Counted from the first letter of the stretch, positions 11,906-23,955 are shown. The stretch is DNA of 64,000 nt from Toxonevra muliebris (GCA_963691655.1 OY829328.1:84076400-84140399); one strand, 5' to 3'. A program made the numbers and translations. The notes: generated by a model not told the origin, from the letters alone.

Positions 11906-12125
11906 TGAGTGGCTGTAAAGAGACACACTTAGGCTCAACTCGATGGTTTCGCCGTTACCAACCAAGGTGTGTACTTGTACATTTTCTTATAATTCTCATA
12001 CACTACATGTTGTTAGTGAATATAAGAAGGTAATGAGAATCAACCACCAAACCAAAACGAGAATCGAACCCAAACCTCCCGGATGAAAGGCTAGTGCACT
12101 ACCCTCTAGACTAACGAGGTCGTCA
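11906..12125 (-). repeat. tRNA-derived SINE copy
   Basis: Read on the minus strand, a tRNA-like head starts near 12125 with GTAGTGCACTAGCC, then a B-box-like GGGTTCGATTCTCG near 12060-12073. A body containing ATAAGAAAATGTACAAGTAC follows. The 3' end abuts (CCTAA)n on its sense strand. It is closely similar to the copy at 57860-58140, and Pol III transcription is the expected mode for such elements. Confidence 0.75.
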
Positions 12126-15100
12126 CCTTTCTATATAAGAAGTCTCAAAAATCTGCATGTGGGTAGTTTTGAAAGCTATTCTGAACCTCAAACCATTGGT
12201 TGATGGATGGTTTACAAATCGCTGTATAGGAATCTTACGGTCCATTTAAAATGAGCCCAAGGGTCTGGGGTTTCCCAAAATAAAATTTATGTTACAACCG
12301 CCTGTGCTAGAATCAATTTAAAGATAAAATTTAAAGCGTACAGGATCGTTTTTTCTTGATTATCAGGTTGCTCTGAAAACTCGAGCAAAGTTTATTATCA
12401 TATCTAGGTTAGTTAAGGAGTAATGGCGTCACTCTTCACTAGATTTTTAGGCACTATGGAAATTTAAGATGTTGATTAGCTTAGGTTCTTCTACTCAGTA
12501 GTTTTTTACTTGGTTTTAACTATGTCACATTCAATCAAATTTGCCAACATGTTAGTAATTTCAATAATATGGCATAGTATTTGATCTGATTAGCAACTGA
12601 ACATTAAAACATATTGTAACCGAATCGAGACTGTGACACGATCGTGAGAAATGGACAAGAGTCAAATTACTCCCAAGTAATAATAAACCTAAAGTTTCAA
12701 AAAACTATTTCAATTGAAATTTTACTTTAAAACCTAAATTTCAATGTTTTAATATAGTAAATTTATTGGTGTAAAAAGAGCAAAAGAAAAAATAAAATAA
12801 AAAATATAATATGAAAACAAAATAACAAACAGAAATATTAAATTAAAGTTTACACAACCATAGCAAAAATCATTTGCCACAAAAAATTTTTAACTAAAAC
12901 TATGAGTTTCAAGTAAAAGTAATACACAAACAAGAATAACAAAAACAAAAACATTAGTAATACTATAAGACTAGTAGAAGAAAAATAAAATGTAGAAAAA
13001 CCCAAAGCAGAAATAAATAGTTAGAAAGAAGCAGAACGAACTAAAAGGAAAAAGCAAAGGAAAAAAAAAATAATAAAAACTTCACTTTCTGCTTGTTGGA
13101 AAATCACATTAAGGTTATTGTTTTTTGTTGTTGTTGCTACTATTTTGCTAGTGTAGCAACTATTTGGAGCTGCTGTTGTTGCTATTAGCTGCAAACGAAA
13201 AATCATGTCATTTTCTGCCACATGCCACATTTCTTTTTATACTATAATGCATTCAAACATTCTAACATGCAACACGAGAGATAAACACAAGCACACACAC
13301 ACATAAACACACACTTGCATAGAAAATAAGTTGAGAGAAGAGCAACAGCAGTAGCAATAAGCAGCAGAGAAACAACAGTAAAATGACATACGAAAAAGTT
13401 TTTCTTATAACCAAACAAACAACAACATTTTGAAGCTGTCTCTGTTGTTGTTGTTGTTGCTGCTGTTGGTTTTTCTTCATCTTTCACTGCTTTAAGTAGA
13501 AAACATGCAACTCAGTGAATTTCATGCAGCAGCAGCAGCAGCAGCAGAAGCAGCATGGAAGCATGTCTAATAAGACACGAAATAAGAGTTACTATATGTG
13601 CACCCACACACACACACACGCACACACACACAACTAGAACCACTCTCTTTTCTGAAGCACTCCCTCTCACCACCCTAAAAGCAGACTATGTTTCTTGAAC
13701 AAGTAAATTATGTGTATTTTTTCTTAATTTTTTTTTTTTTTGTTTTCTTTCATTTGTTTTTTTTTTTTTTTGGTATTTTTGTTGGTGCGAAGAAAAACAT
13801 CAGCTTGACGCGACGATAAAACATGCACACAAAACACAATAGCTGCAACAACAACAACTACAATAACAATACAAAAAACTAACAACTAACAGCAACAATA
13901 ATTTCAACCTTATCGCATTGCATAAAGACAAAACGCGCGCGTTGTTGCACAAATATTGCAACAGCAGCAGCAAAACCAACAACAGCAATTGAAAGAAAAG
14001 ATGATGAAGAAAAAGAGAAACACAGAAATTGTGATTTGCGGAAGGAAATTTAATATGGCGGCGTTGGAAAGGAGAAAATCGTATACCATTTTTATGCTCA
14101 TTGCTGTAAAAGAAAATTACAAAAAATAAAAATTATTGTCAGCTATGTTACAACAACACAATAGCCAACTTATAAAACATTGGCATTAGAAAAGTAACAA
14201 AACAAAAGAACAAACAGTTAGCTTAGTAACACAAAAACGCAGACACTAAAGAAGACAAAGAAATCTATAGAGATAGGGAGAACAAAAAGTGATTGCCCGC
14301 CAGAAATTTGTTTTAAATTATAAAAAAAAAAAATAAAAAAAAAATTTTAAAAAAGTTGGTACATGCTCAAGCTTAAAAGTTGATAAAATTATTGTCTTTA
14401 ATAATTGTATGTAGTTAAGATGAAAATTCCCTTCATTGATTCAATTTCTCACTAAGAACTTCGAAGCTAATCCAACGAGCTTGATCATTTTTGCTTTTTT
14501 CATTGGGTTTTCAATCGTCAATCTTATAACGAGAAGGAAAACTTAGCGTTTGGAATTTTTCCTAAGTTTCCTTCCCCAGCTACTTACCATAATTCAATCG
14601 TTAATGGACAACGAGTCCTCAAGAATCTTTGAATTTTTTCTCAAACCGATGAGAGAATTTTATGTTTTGTTTAGTGTGATATACGTACAGTGACACTTGA
14701 TAATCCATGGGAAGCGGAGGGAGAGAAATAGTGGGGGAAAGTTTTGAGGATAAACGGTTCTATAAATATCAAATATCATTATTTCCATGAGGTTTATGAG
14801 AAACGTATCTGATCTTGGTTTTAATTGTTGTCGGTGGTTACTACATTCGTTTATAAATATATGTATCGTTTATATCGGAGATATAATGTTTTCCAAATCA
14901 TTCTACAGCGAAATTGTTTATCGTACACAACTTTACTACAATAAATCGGAATTTCAAAGATCAGTGCATGACATTCCAAAAGTTAAACTTTGGTGTGATT
15001 TCTGGTCTTACTTTGGCTCTGGTTTTATGATCAGTCTCTGGTTTTATTTTGGGTTTGAGTTCCAGTCTCAATTTTTATTTAGGTTTCGATTTGAATAATT

Positions 15101-15639
15101 AAAAATCAGTTTTAACCCTTTGACGCCCAAATTATAATGTTGCTTGAGAGAAACCTTTTGTTATGAAATTATGGTTACTTAGGTCTTCCACAATCATGAC
15201 TCCAAATTTCTTGCTTCTACATTGATTTGTTTGCCCTTTATTAAAGGTTTAAAAAACATAGGTATGAAGCTGTAGACAACCACTGGACAACTCCTTTTCT
15301 CCAATTTTTTGATTTTCATATTCTCTTATCTTTTATATACATATCTGATAAAAAAATTTCCGGTTAGTAATAATTTAATGCATTATTTTTCAAAAAATAG
15401 TGCAAAGGATTTTACTAAAAATTTTTGCACTTGGGTTTTTTGCTGGACTTCAAAGACAAAACATTAAAAAAAAAATTACTTAAGCAAGAAATTTCAAATA
15501 TTCGGCAAATGCAAATGTGAAGAATACCTAACAGAACCGAATACAAAAAGCGTTAATAGTAATATATAATAAACATTTTATTTATGCCACATAAAAGTGA
15601 ATGTTGCATATACGCAACATTGGGTATGAAAGAGTTAAT
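12126..15639. other. Gene-free DNA with CAG/CAA and CA repeats
   Basis: AT-rich. It contains GTT/CAA runs near 13120-13140 and 13443-13460, CAG runs at 13529-13555 and 13960-13975, CA runs at 13606-13632, and T runs at 13726-13742 and 13757-13771. All open frames of 60-103 codons here are driven by these repeats or have no recognisable domain. Confidence 0.6.
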
Positions 15640-17220
15640 CTGAATTCAATCCAATTTTTAGTTTAAGTTTTAATTTGAATTTTGGTCTAATTTTTGGCCT
15701 TATAATTGATCCGATTTTTGGTTTAATTATTAGTCTGAATTTAAGTCTGAATTTTGAACAGAATTTGATCTGAATTTTGATATAAAATCATTTTGTATTT
15801 TGGCACTGAGCTTTGTTTGGAATTTGTAGTGATTTTTATCTGATTCATGGTCTGAATTTTGCTTTGATTTTTTTTTTAAATTTGACTTCAGTTTTGTTTT
15901 AAATTTCAGTCAAGTTTTTTATCTGATTTTTAGTTTGACGTGTAGTTTGAATTTTGGTTTGAGTTTCGTCTTAACTTTGGTCTGATTTTTAGTTTGAATA
16001 TCGGTCCAAGTTTTGATCGGAATTTTGTTTAATTACTGCTCTGATTTTTATCTAAGCTTTGAGCTGCGTTTTGGTCGAAAAATCGGGTTAAGTTATGGTT
16101 TAAATGTCGGAGGAATTTTTGGTCTGAATTTGGTTTGAATTTGGTCCAATTTTTAGATTAAGTTTCGATTTGAGTTTTGGTTTAATTTTTGGCCTCACTA
16201 TTGATCTGATGTTTGGTTTGATTTTTAGTCTTAATTTAAGTCTAAATTTTGGACAGAATTTGATCAGAATTTTGATCTGAAATCATTTTGAATTTTGAAT
16301 CTGAGTTTTGAGTCGAAATTGGTTGAGATTTTTGTGTGATTTCTGGTCAAAATTTTCCTTTGAAATGTTTGTCTGAATTTGATTTGAGTTTTGTTAATCT
16401 TAATTTCGGTCAAATTTTTTATTTGGTTTTTGATTTGATTTCCGGTCTGATTTTTTGTTTAAATATCGGTCTGAGTTTTGGTCCGAATATGATTCAATTA
16501 CACTGCACAACGGAATTTACCAAAAAAAAAAAAAAAGCTCAAGAGTTTTGAAAGTGGATCTTATATAATTCGAGTACGCTTAACATGATGGCGTTTTCAG
16601 TTTTTCTCTGTATTTAAACTAAAAACGCCATCATGTTCAGCGTACTCGAATTATATAAGATCCACTTTCAAAACTCTTGAGTCTTTTTGGCCGTTGTTCA
16701 GTGTTATTGTTCGGTTTTTTATTTAAATTTTGGGTTGAATTTTGAAGGGGTTTTTAGTGTGAATTCTATACGAATTTGGGTTTACGCTTGGGTTTGACTT
16801 CTGCTCGCAATTTGGTTTGAGTTTTGGTTTAAATTTAGTCTTACTTTCGGTCTGATTTTTAGTTTGAATATCGGTCTGAACTTTGCTCCAAATTTGGTTT
16901 AATTATTGATCTGATTTCTAAATGATCTTTAGGTTGAATTTAGGATAAAACAATGGCTTGAGTTTTAGTCTGAATATTAAACGAATTTTTGATCAGAATT
17001 TGGTCAAATTTTTTATTTGAATTTGAGTCTAACTTTTGGACTGAATGTTGGCCCAATTTTATGTCCGACTTTTAATCAGAATTTGATGTGATTTTCTATT
17101 TAAGTTTCAATCTGACTTTCCATCTGATTTTACATGTGAACATCGGACCGAGTTTTGGTTCGATTTTTAATCAGAAATTTAGCCTACTGTTAGTCTGATT
17201 TTTCTCTGTTCATAATCTTG
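15640..17220. repeat. Second degenerate 12-bp array (TTTTGGTCTGAA-like)
   Basis: The same word family and same orientation as the array at 2170-4290, about 11 kb away, interrupted by the MITE at 16501-16703. A short outlier lies at 14990-15100. Copies are strongly diverged. Confidence 0.75.
16501..16703. mobile_element. Palindromic MITE, 203 bp, CACTG ends
   Basis: The termini are inverted repeats beginning CACTGCACAACGG and, on the other strand, CACTGAACAACGG. Inside them, arms of 60 bp (16538-16597 and 16622-16681) are inverted copies differing at about one position around a ~24-bp loop. TTA lies immediately outside both ends (16498-16500 and 16704-16706), which may be a 3-bp target duplication. 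There is no coding capacity, so it would depend on an autonomous element not in this window. A CACTA-like origin would fit a 3-bp duplication, but the family is not established. Confidence 0.8.
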
Positions 17221-20200
17221 TTTCTAGTTTAGTTTCTAGTCTGCTTTAGACAGATCTGCATTATGTGTTCTGTTTTTTCTTTTTTATCTAAATTTTTGAA
17301 TTCTCATTTTTGTTGCAATTGTTTCAGATAAATTATATTGCTTCAGATATTTACTATTACACACATATCTCCGGAAAATATTTGATAGCATATCAAAGAA
17401 ATTAGCTCATGGGTTAGCTTTTCTATTATTACTTAGAACATTTATATTCCAAAATTTTATTTACCAAAAAATCAGAAAACAACATTACAAGCTAATGGCA
17501 TTCGTTGGAGGAAACATCATTTAAAAGATCACTTCCGTTTCTTAACACTAACAGCAAACTTTTGATTTTCGACTTACTATTCCACTTTAAAAACAAAAGA
17601 ACAACAACAACAACAAAAAACTTCACTAGGCTGTACTTGCTACCCGCATAATGATTTTACACTTACTATTTTACTTTTAACCCATCTACAACCCGCTCCG
17701 CTCGCCACCACACTTGCTGTCAAAAAATTAACTACTACCTTCCATTAAGTTTTCATTTAAATTAAGGTTTTATTTTATAGAAAAGAGTAACGGGAACAGC
17801 AGCAGCAGCAGAGCAACAGCTACTTTTATAAAGTGCAAGTGGCAGCAACAAATTTTTCGCTGAATGCAACAATTTCATTGTTTTCGCACTTAGAAAACAA
17901 AAAACTTTTTCTTCAAAAACAAATAAAACAAAAAACTTCCGAAATATCATAATAGTACTATAGAAATAGTAGTAGAATAGTAGTAGTAAGTAGAGTACGC
18001 TAGTGGTAGTAGTAAAAAACCTAGTCAGTGTTTGCTAGTGTAGAAGCTAACTACTTTTTTGTTGTTTCGTTGTTTGTTCGTTCGTTCGTTCGTTTGCTTG
18101 CTTGCTTGCCTGCCTATTTTCATTTTCCATACAAAAAACTTTTTCTGCGAAACAATAAAATTTTCAGAAATAATAACAAGAAGAAAAACAATAGCTGGAA
18201 ACAACAACAACAACAACAAAATCATATTTCAAATATATACAAGTATAAAGTTTTCTGCCGCCACATTTAATTTCAAGCATCCGCTTTTCTAGCATAAGGG
18301 AAATTATGAATTTTCCCTCTCACTTCTACTTCTACTTCTATCTCTCTTTCTCTCTCTCTTTGTTCTTATTGCTGTTGTTTTCACCTTCTTCTTTCTCGCT
18401 CTCTCTCTCTCTTTCTTTCTTTCTGGCATATGATATAATAATAACAACAACAACAGTATAATATAAAAAAGCGGCATTTTATGCACTTTCATTTTGTTTA
18501 TGAACTGCAGCAAATTTTTTTCGTTTTTGTGTGCTTTTTCTTGAGTAAAAAACAAAAAAAAAAACTTAATTAATTTCACTTTTTTTTTTTTTTTGTTTTT
18601 TGTTGTTTTTTTTTATTTTTGCAAATATTAATTTTTGCTTTTAATTTTCGCAAAACAAAAAAGTTGCCACATCACATTTTATATATAAGTTTGACATAGT
18701 TTTAAAATTTCATCAAAATTTTGTATAATTTTGTTAAATCAAAACTTTTTATCATCTTCATTCGGATTTTCACTGTTTTTATTTTGTTATTATTTTTTTT
18801 TTTTAACAAGCTAATTTTGTGGTTTGCATTAAAAAAGTAATGCCATTTCCCAAGCTTTTAAGATTTTAATTGACATCACTGTATTAAAAAGTCGAAGTTC
18901 ATTATTTTTGAGTTAAGTAAGTAGTGAAGTCGATTTCAATGTTAGTAAGCTAAAAGTTTTGATGCTTACTAATAAATTTTGATACCTCGCGAATGTAAAA
19001 ACTATCAAGTTATCTTTGGCTAAAATTGGCATCATTGTTTTAGAACAGTGACGGCCATTCTATGCCATTGACGGAGTAGATAAGTATTAGTGCTTTAAAA
19101 AGCTTTTACGCTGAAGAAAGTTTTTGTAATTTTTCTACCTCAATCAAATTTTATTTTTTTATTTTAAATTTTTATAAATTTTATAATTTGTGCCACCCAC
19201 CTATTCCAGTTCCTATTAGTCACACATTGAAAATAGATTTTACATATTTCTTCCAAAGCCAAAATTCTTCATGCTCCGAGCTTTTTATAGCTTTTAAGAA
19301 ATTCTAGTTTTTCATTCCAACGCTGCGCTACACGAAATTTCATACGAATGTAAATTTAATAAAATTTAGATTCTTATATCAAAATTTGCAAATTTCTGTT
19401 AAATTTCTTGATCTCTTCACTTCCCACATTCCCCTTACTCTTTTCACCTTTTTTCGGTTTCAACCAAAAGTAAAATTTCATTATTTTCGTTGCATTCTTC
19501 ACCAACTTTCGTTAAGTTTACGAAAAAATCATATGAAGTACTCGGTTTTTTTTTATTTTTGCTATTCCTCTATGCTGATCCACTTCACACCAACAACAAC
19601 AATAAAAGTGAAGTGTGAGCAAAGAAAAAAAAAAAGAGAAAAAAAGAAACGAGTAAAGAATGAAGCGAAACCAACTTCACAATGCATCAAAATCTGCAAG
19701 TTCAAGTGACAAACGAGAAAAAGATTTCAAGCGTGCCAAAAAAAAAAAAAAAAAAGAAACAACAACTGAAGGGGAATAGCGCGAAAGGAGACGAAGGAAA
19801 GAACCAAATGCAAAAGAATGAAACAGAGAGTGGCTAAAATTCCAAGAAAAAAAATAGCAAGGTGAGCTTAAGTAATGTCGCTGCCACCGCTACCGCCGCC
19901 GCATGAACAAACCAGCGAATGAACAATAATAATAAAGGCAACAACAACAGAAGCAACAAAAAAAAAATTAGGAAAAAAATAGCAGCATGCAAAAAATTAA
20001 AAAAAAAAACATATATATATTTGATAAAAGTGAAGCTAAACACCGAGATAAAACTGATGTCATAGAAAAAACGAAGCGACAAAGCTGCTGCTGCTGCTGC
20101 TGGTGCCGTTGGGGGAAAAACTGCGAAACATGAAACTTGGTAAGAATAGAATAGTGACTGCAATAAACAACGAAAAAAAAAAAAAGAGGAGAGAAGAAGA

Positions 20201-20868
20201 AATATAAACCGAAAGATAGTACAAGTTGAAACTGAAGTGTCGTTGGAAAAGAAAGAATGAAGAGGAGGAACCATGGAACTGAGTGTGTAATAGGAGTAGT
20301 AGAACAGGTACAGACAACAGTCAGCAATGCTGATGCAGACAAAAGACACTTGACTGACATTTGAACTGACAGTAGAAGAGGAGGAGCAGAGGTGAAGAGG
20401 CGGAGACAGGAGAGAAAATCCAAAAAGATATGCATATATGTATTCAGTCAGACAGTTAGTCAGTCAGACAGATAGACTGATGCATAAACAAAAACAAGAT
20501 ACAAAAAAAATGTCAGAGAAGTTGTAGTAGTAGCTAGTAAGATAATTGTAAGAAAAGAGTTTCAAAAACAGAGCGACGCAGAGGATAAGTGTTGGAGAGA
20601 GAGAGAGAGAGAGAGTGAGAACGAGAAGTTCATTGCCAATTCTTATATTTTTCGTTTTAAATATTTAATATTTGGAACTTGTCGCAAGATTATTTTAAAA
20701 TTCTTTTAGAAGACGAGATAATCGCTGTTTTCCGTTTCAAGAAGTTCCCCAGGAAAAATTGCCGAAAAGAATTATTAATAATGTAAACAATACTCGTGTA
20801 CATGAGGGTTGGGAAATAGGTTCGGTACTTCTATCAAAAATTACAAAAACCATAAATTATCATTTAAA
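17221..20868. other. Gene-free low-complexity DNA
   Basis: AT-rich, with CAG/CAA runs near 17799-17815, 18201-18218 and 20083-20102, CT/TTTC stretches at 18335-18425, A or T runs (e.g. 18581-18595, 19739-19755) and a GA run near 20597-20616. Overlapping 60-171-codon frames at 19834-20435 are strings of L, F and S encoded by purine/pyrimidine-biased sequence and are not credible genes. Confidence 0.6.
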
Positions 20869-20880
20869 GGTTAGGTTAGG
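20869..20880. repeat. Short (TTAGG) remnant at retroelement 3' end
   Basis: GGTTAGGTTAGG, directly followed by the T run that is the poly(A) tail (minus strand) of the adjacent R1-clade fragment. Confidence 0.85.
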
Positions 20881-21426
20881 TTTTTTTTTTTATCGAGGAG
20901 GAAAGCATAAAAAGCCACCCAGTCAGTGCGTGACATTCTCACGCTAAAACCACCTCTCGTCCGTACGGATATTCCTCCCGGAACCACCGTGAGGTATTAC
21001 GACGGAAGGCCGTAATGAGCTTAGTGCTCAATCGTCCGTATTGGTTTCTGTCCAATTCTGATCGGTTTTATCGTCGGTTGACGATATCTGGCTCCGTATT
21101 TGTAGTATTTGCCGTGCGCTCGACTTTGCGCGCACGTTCTGCATCATACAGAGTGGTCATCATATCTGCAGCAACCTTGCATGCTGCATTCCATTTTTCC
21201 GCTGTGTTACACATCTGTGTCGTCAGATTCCTTTCTGTAGGGGGTTCTCCTAAGGCTTTCTCCAGCTCATCTCTGTTTTTGTTAAAACGCGGGCATATAA
21301 AAAGTATATGCTGCGCGTTCTCCCGTTCCTCTGGGCATCTGGGGCAAAACGGGTCTTCTTCTCCGGTGTTGATTTTATGCAAGTACTGCTTGAAGCATCC
21401 ATGGTCACTAAGCAGCTGCGTAATGT
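20881..21426 (-). mobile_element. R1-clade non-LTR retrotransposon, 5'-truncated
   Basis: About 546 bp: an 11-bp poly(A) (T run 20881-20891), a ~175-bp 3'UTR and the C-terminal end of the ORF2 protein. Both sides are (CCTAA)n on the sense strand, i.e. the opposite orientation to the related copy at 11726-11831. The truncation point falls directly at the repeat array. Confidence 0.85.
21068..21426 (-). pseudogene. R1-clade ORF2 C-terminal fragment (CCHC zinc knuckle)
   Basis: The open frame runs from the truncation point to a normal stop at 21068. It encodes the region after the reverse transcriptase: LLSDHGCFKQYLHK, then the cysteine-histidine motif C-x2-C-x8-H-x4-C in CPRCPEERENAQHILFICPRF, then a conserved TTQMCNTAEKWNAACK helix region. 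It is clearly homologous to, but distinct from, the end of the protein at 25820-27390. In R1-clade elements this domain contributes to RNA/DNA binding during target-primed reverse transcription. It has no start, catalytic domain or endonuclease, so it is a dead fragment. A 140-codon frame on the other strand is its shadow. Confidence 0.85.
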
Positions 21427-21459
21427 GGTTAGGTTAGATTAGGTTAGGTTAGGTTAGGT
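21427..21459. repeat. (TTAGG)n array between two retroelement ends
   Basis: About six GGTTA units with one variant. The left border is the truncated 5' end of the R1 fragment. The right border is a T run (21458-21467) that reads as the poly(A) of another minus-strand element. Confidence 0.85.
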
Positions 21460-21501
21460 TTTTTTTCCTTTGGTCTCTCCACGCTACCCGCGTCTCGAGA
21501 A
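21460..21501 (-). mobile_element. Possible 3' end of a further retroelement
   Basis: On the minus strand, about 33 bp (ending GTGGAGAGACCAAAGG) lead into an A run that abuts (CCTAA)n, the same arrangement as the neighbouring R1 fragment. Too short to classify. Confidence 0.4.
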
Positions 21502-21811
21502 TTGTATTATTTTATTATAATTTGGTTACAAGTTTGTTAACGTAAAGTATGTATAAGTACAATTGGATTTCATAATTCATTTGAAGATGTAAAAAATTGA
21601 TAGGTCTTTAAAACAAAATATAGACGATAATGGAGCTAAAATAATACGGCCTGCGAATTGATACAGGCCGGTATTTATAATATACATTATTATTAAAGTA
21701 AGAATATACAATTTGCAAAATAATTATGCGTTAAAATTTTTTAATGTACTTATAATGTGGAATATAAATTTTTTGAATGACTTTGTAAGGTGTTGGTGTG
21801 CGGTAATTGCT
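21502..21811. other. AT-rich spacer
   Basis: No gene, repeat family or transposon end recognised. Confidence 0.4.
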
Positions 21812-22133
21812 CTTAGGTTAGGTTAGGTTAGTTTAGGTTAGGCTAGGTTATGGTTTAGTGTACTGGGCTGATGGGCAAAGTGCCCAGATTCAGTGCTCAG
21901 CACGGTCTAATATCATAAATAGAAAATGGAAAATCTTCATATACGGCCACTGCCTCATTCGACTTTCATAACACAACACCAATGGATGTGAATACCTCAG
22001 TGTAAGGCCTCCATGGGCTCATTGTGCCAAAAAATAAGAAAAAAAACATAATTCTACTATTTTTAGGGGTTCTTTCAAAACGCCAGCGCACAGCAGCTTA
22101 TCGCTAGAACAGAAATATTTTGGTCATAAAGTA

Positions 22134-22762
22134 TTGTATTATAGAGGTTTCTGTCGTTGCACCGCGACCTATAAGATCTATTGTACGTCCCTCTTTTCTT
22201 TCTAGTCTAATCTGCCTAGAGTACCTCATCCAGTCCAGTCTCCCTCAAAAATTTGAGTATTGCGCCCGGATCTATGGATGCCAGTTCGGTACTGGGCACT
22301 TGGTGCATGCCCAGACATTTCCTTCTTTTGTGGATCAGTGCTCCACATTGAGCTAAAATATGTTCTGATGATTCGTCTTCCTCATTAAAAAACCTACAAA
22401 TTGAGCTTTGCTCAACCCCTATCTTACAAAGGTGTTCTCTGAGCCCGCAATGCCCAGTCAGAATACCAGCTAATATGCGCAAACTGTTTTTGTTGAGACC
22501 AATGCAGAATGCGTATCTACTCTTATTATAATTACCTAAAAGCGCTTTGGATTGCCTCAGTCCCGTAAGATTGGTAAAGAGTTCTTGCCTCTTGTTCCTC
22601 TCTTCTTGCCTGAGTAATTCCCTGATTATGCTATCTCCTATTCCACAGAAGGGTTCAGGTCCCACGAAAGTGGTTGCTGCCCCCTTTCTTGCAAGCTCGT
22701 CTGCCTGCTCATTACCCTCAATTCCTGCGTGTCCAGGGACCCAACAGAGAGCGACTTTGTTG
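22134..22762 (-). mobile_element. 5'-truncated RNase H-bearing non-LTR retrotransposon with 14-bp TSD
   Basis: The insertion is bounded by direct repeats TTGGTCATAAAGTA at 22120-22133 and 22763-22776. The opposite arm of the inverted repeat retains the uninterrupted site (TTTTGGTCATAAAATAACTC in sense with this arm), proving an insertion. The minus-strand 3' end is ATAATACAA rather than poly(A), recalling I-type elements that end in short TAA-like repeats. The 5' end is cut within the RNase H domain. Confidence 0.9.
22216..22762 (-). pseudogene. Non-LTR ORF2 C-terminus: RNase H end plus zinc-knuckle remnant
   Basis: The frame from the truncation point encodes VALCWVPGHAGIEGNEQADE, the diagnostic C-terminal part of retrotransposon RNase H including the final catalytic Asp in NEQAD. 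About 130 residues of the usual C-terminal tail follow. The tail has ICRFFNEEDESSEHILAQC; by comparison with related elements the second cysteine of a C-x2-C...H-x4-C motif appears to be replaced by Phe. The apparent start codon further out at 22833 lies in the host repeat arm, so the first ~24 residues of that frame are not retroelement sequence. The clade (I, LOA or a related RNase H-bearing group) cannot be settled from this fragment. Confidence 0.85.
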
Positions 22763-22915
22763 TTGGTCATAAAGTAACTCAAGTTTTTTTTTTTTTGCTT
22801 GGAACTTGAGACATGTGCATGTAAATCACTCAACAGAAAATGTAATAAAACTTATCATTTTTTCTAAATTAGATACACGTTTACATATTAGCTAAAAGCA
22901 AATTAATGAAATATT

Positions 22916-23492
22916 ATTTTCTTTTTTTTAAATGCCCTATTTTGTTTCAAAAATATTTTGTAAAAGTTTCAAAAAAACCTTTAAGTACTTTCAAAGATTA
23001 CTATAAAAAAAAAAAATTTAAATGATTGGACTGAAATTTTCTGTACGTTCTTCTACACAACAATAGCCCTAGAACATATTAGAAAAAATAAGTTTGGTTA
23101 ATTCTTTCCTTAATTTGTAACGTTGTTTTTCCAAAAAAAATAAATTCTATTTTGAGAAAATCAATTTTGGCTGTCCGCCTTTTTGTGAATTGTTAATGAG
23201 TTAAACAAAATAATCCTAGTATATCCTGGAACAACAGTCATATTTTTTCTAACGGTCCGTTTTCTTTCTTCAGACATTCCAGTAAACCGAAATCATGCAC
23301 GCTAATTAATGTTGATTTTCAAAATACCCTCCATGAGGCTGCCCAAAAATGTTTGTCTCCAAAACTTTCAGTACAGATGCTAGTGGGCGAGCTTTATCAC
23401 AATCCCTCGAAAACCCGATAGTGAAATATTTGACAATAGGGTTAAGTACAGTTTAAATATGATTCAAATTCTTTTGCATGAGTTTTTATTAG
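22916..23492. other. AT-rich spacer inside the inverted-repeat unit
   Basis: No gene or repeat family recognised between the left arm and the element beginning at 23495. Confidence 0.4.
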
Positions 23493-23494
23493 TA

Positions 23495-23955
23495 GGGGAG
23501 TGTCGTCAGGGTTGGAGTATGTTTTGATTTTCCGTGGAATGCCGATTTTTTTTGCGAAATATTGCATATCGTTGAAAAGATCTCACAAATTCCAATATTT
23601 TTGCTGAACATTAAAATATAATTGGATTAATAGTTCAAGAGTTATGGACATTTACAAAAAACTACAGGGTCGGAGCACTATAAAAAATCAATGAGAAATT
23701 AAGGAATATGACTAGAAATATCATGAAAGACAAAGAAATAGGAAAAATTACACTTGAAAACCGGGAAAAGAGAGCCCTAAAATCAAACTATTTATTTCAT
23801 ATATAAAATATTTTATTTATAACATGCGGTCACTTTTCTGCTTTTAACACTTATATACACTTCACGCTCTGAAATCGAAATGGCATGAAAAGTTTGCTTT
23901 CGTCATGACAAACAATACTGTTTATTAACTTAACGGATGCCAGTTATTTAAAATT
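23495..23955 (+). mobile_element. Truncated copy of the GGGGAGTGTCGTCAGGG TIR element
   Basis: Begins with TA (23493-23494) then GGGGAGTGTCGTCAGGG. It matches the element at 28195-29719 along the same strand in two stretches, 23495-23790 and 23850-23950. The matching right terminus is missing, so this copy is 3'-truncated. It carries no coding sequence. Confidence 0.75.

Larger units (their letters stand above)
21812..22915 (+). repeat. Left arm of long inverted repeat around the protease gene
   Basis: After removing the insertion at 22134-22762, this arm is the reverse complement of 25113-25580, with only about a dozen differences over ~460 bp. It starts in a (TTAGG) tract at 21812-21850, includes GTACTGGGCTGATGGGCAAA and CTGTTGAGTGATTTACATGC (reverse sense) and ends at 22915, where similarity stops abruptly. 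It holds no gene of its own. Confidence 0.9.

Noticed and set aside
19834..20435. Three overlapping minus-strand frames rich in Leu, Phe and Ser (85-171 codons)
   Set aside because: Low-complexity translation of A- and CAG/CAA-rich DNA; they overlap each other in different frames with no domain.
21015..21437. 140-codon plus-strand frame
   Set aside because: Antisense shadow of the R1-clade ORF2 fragment.
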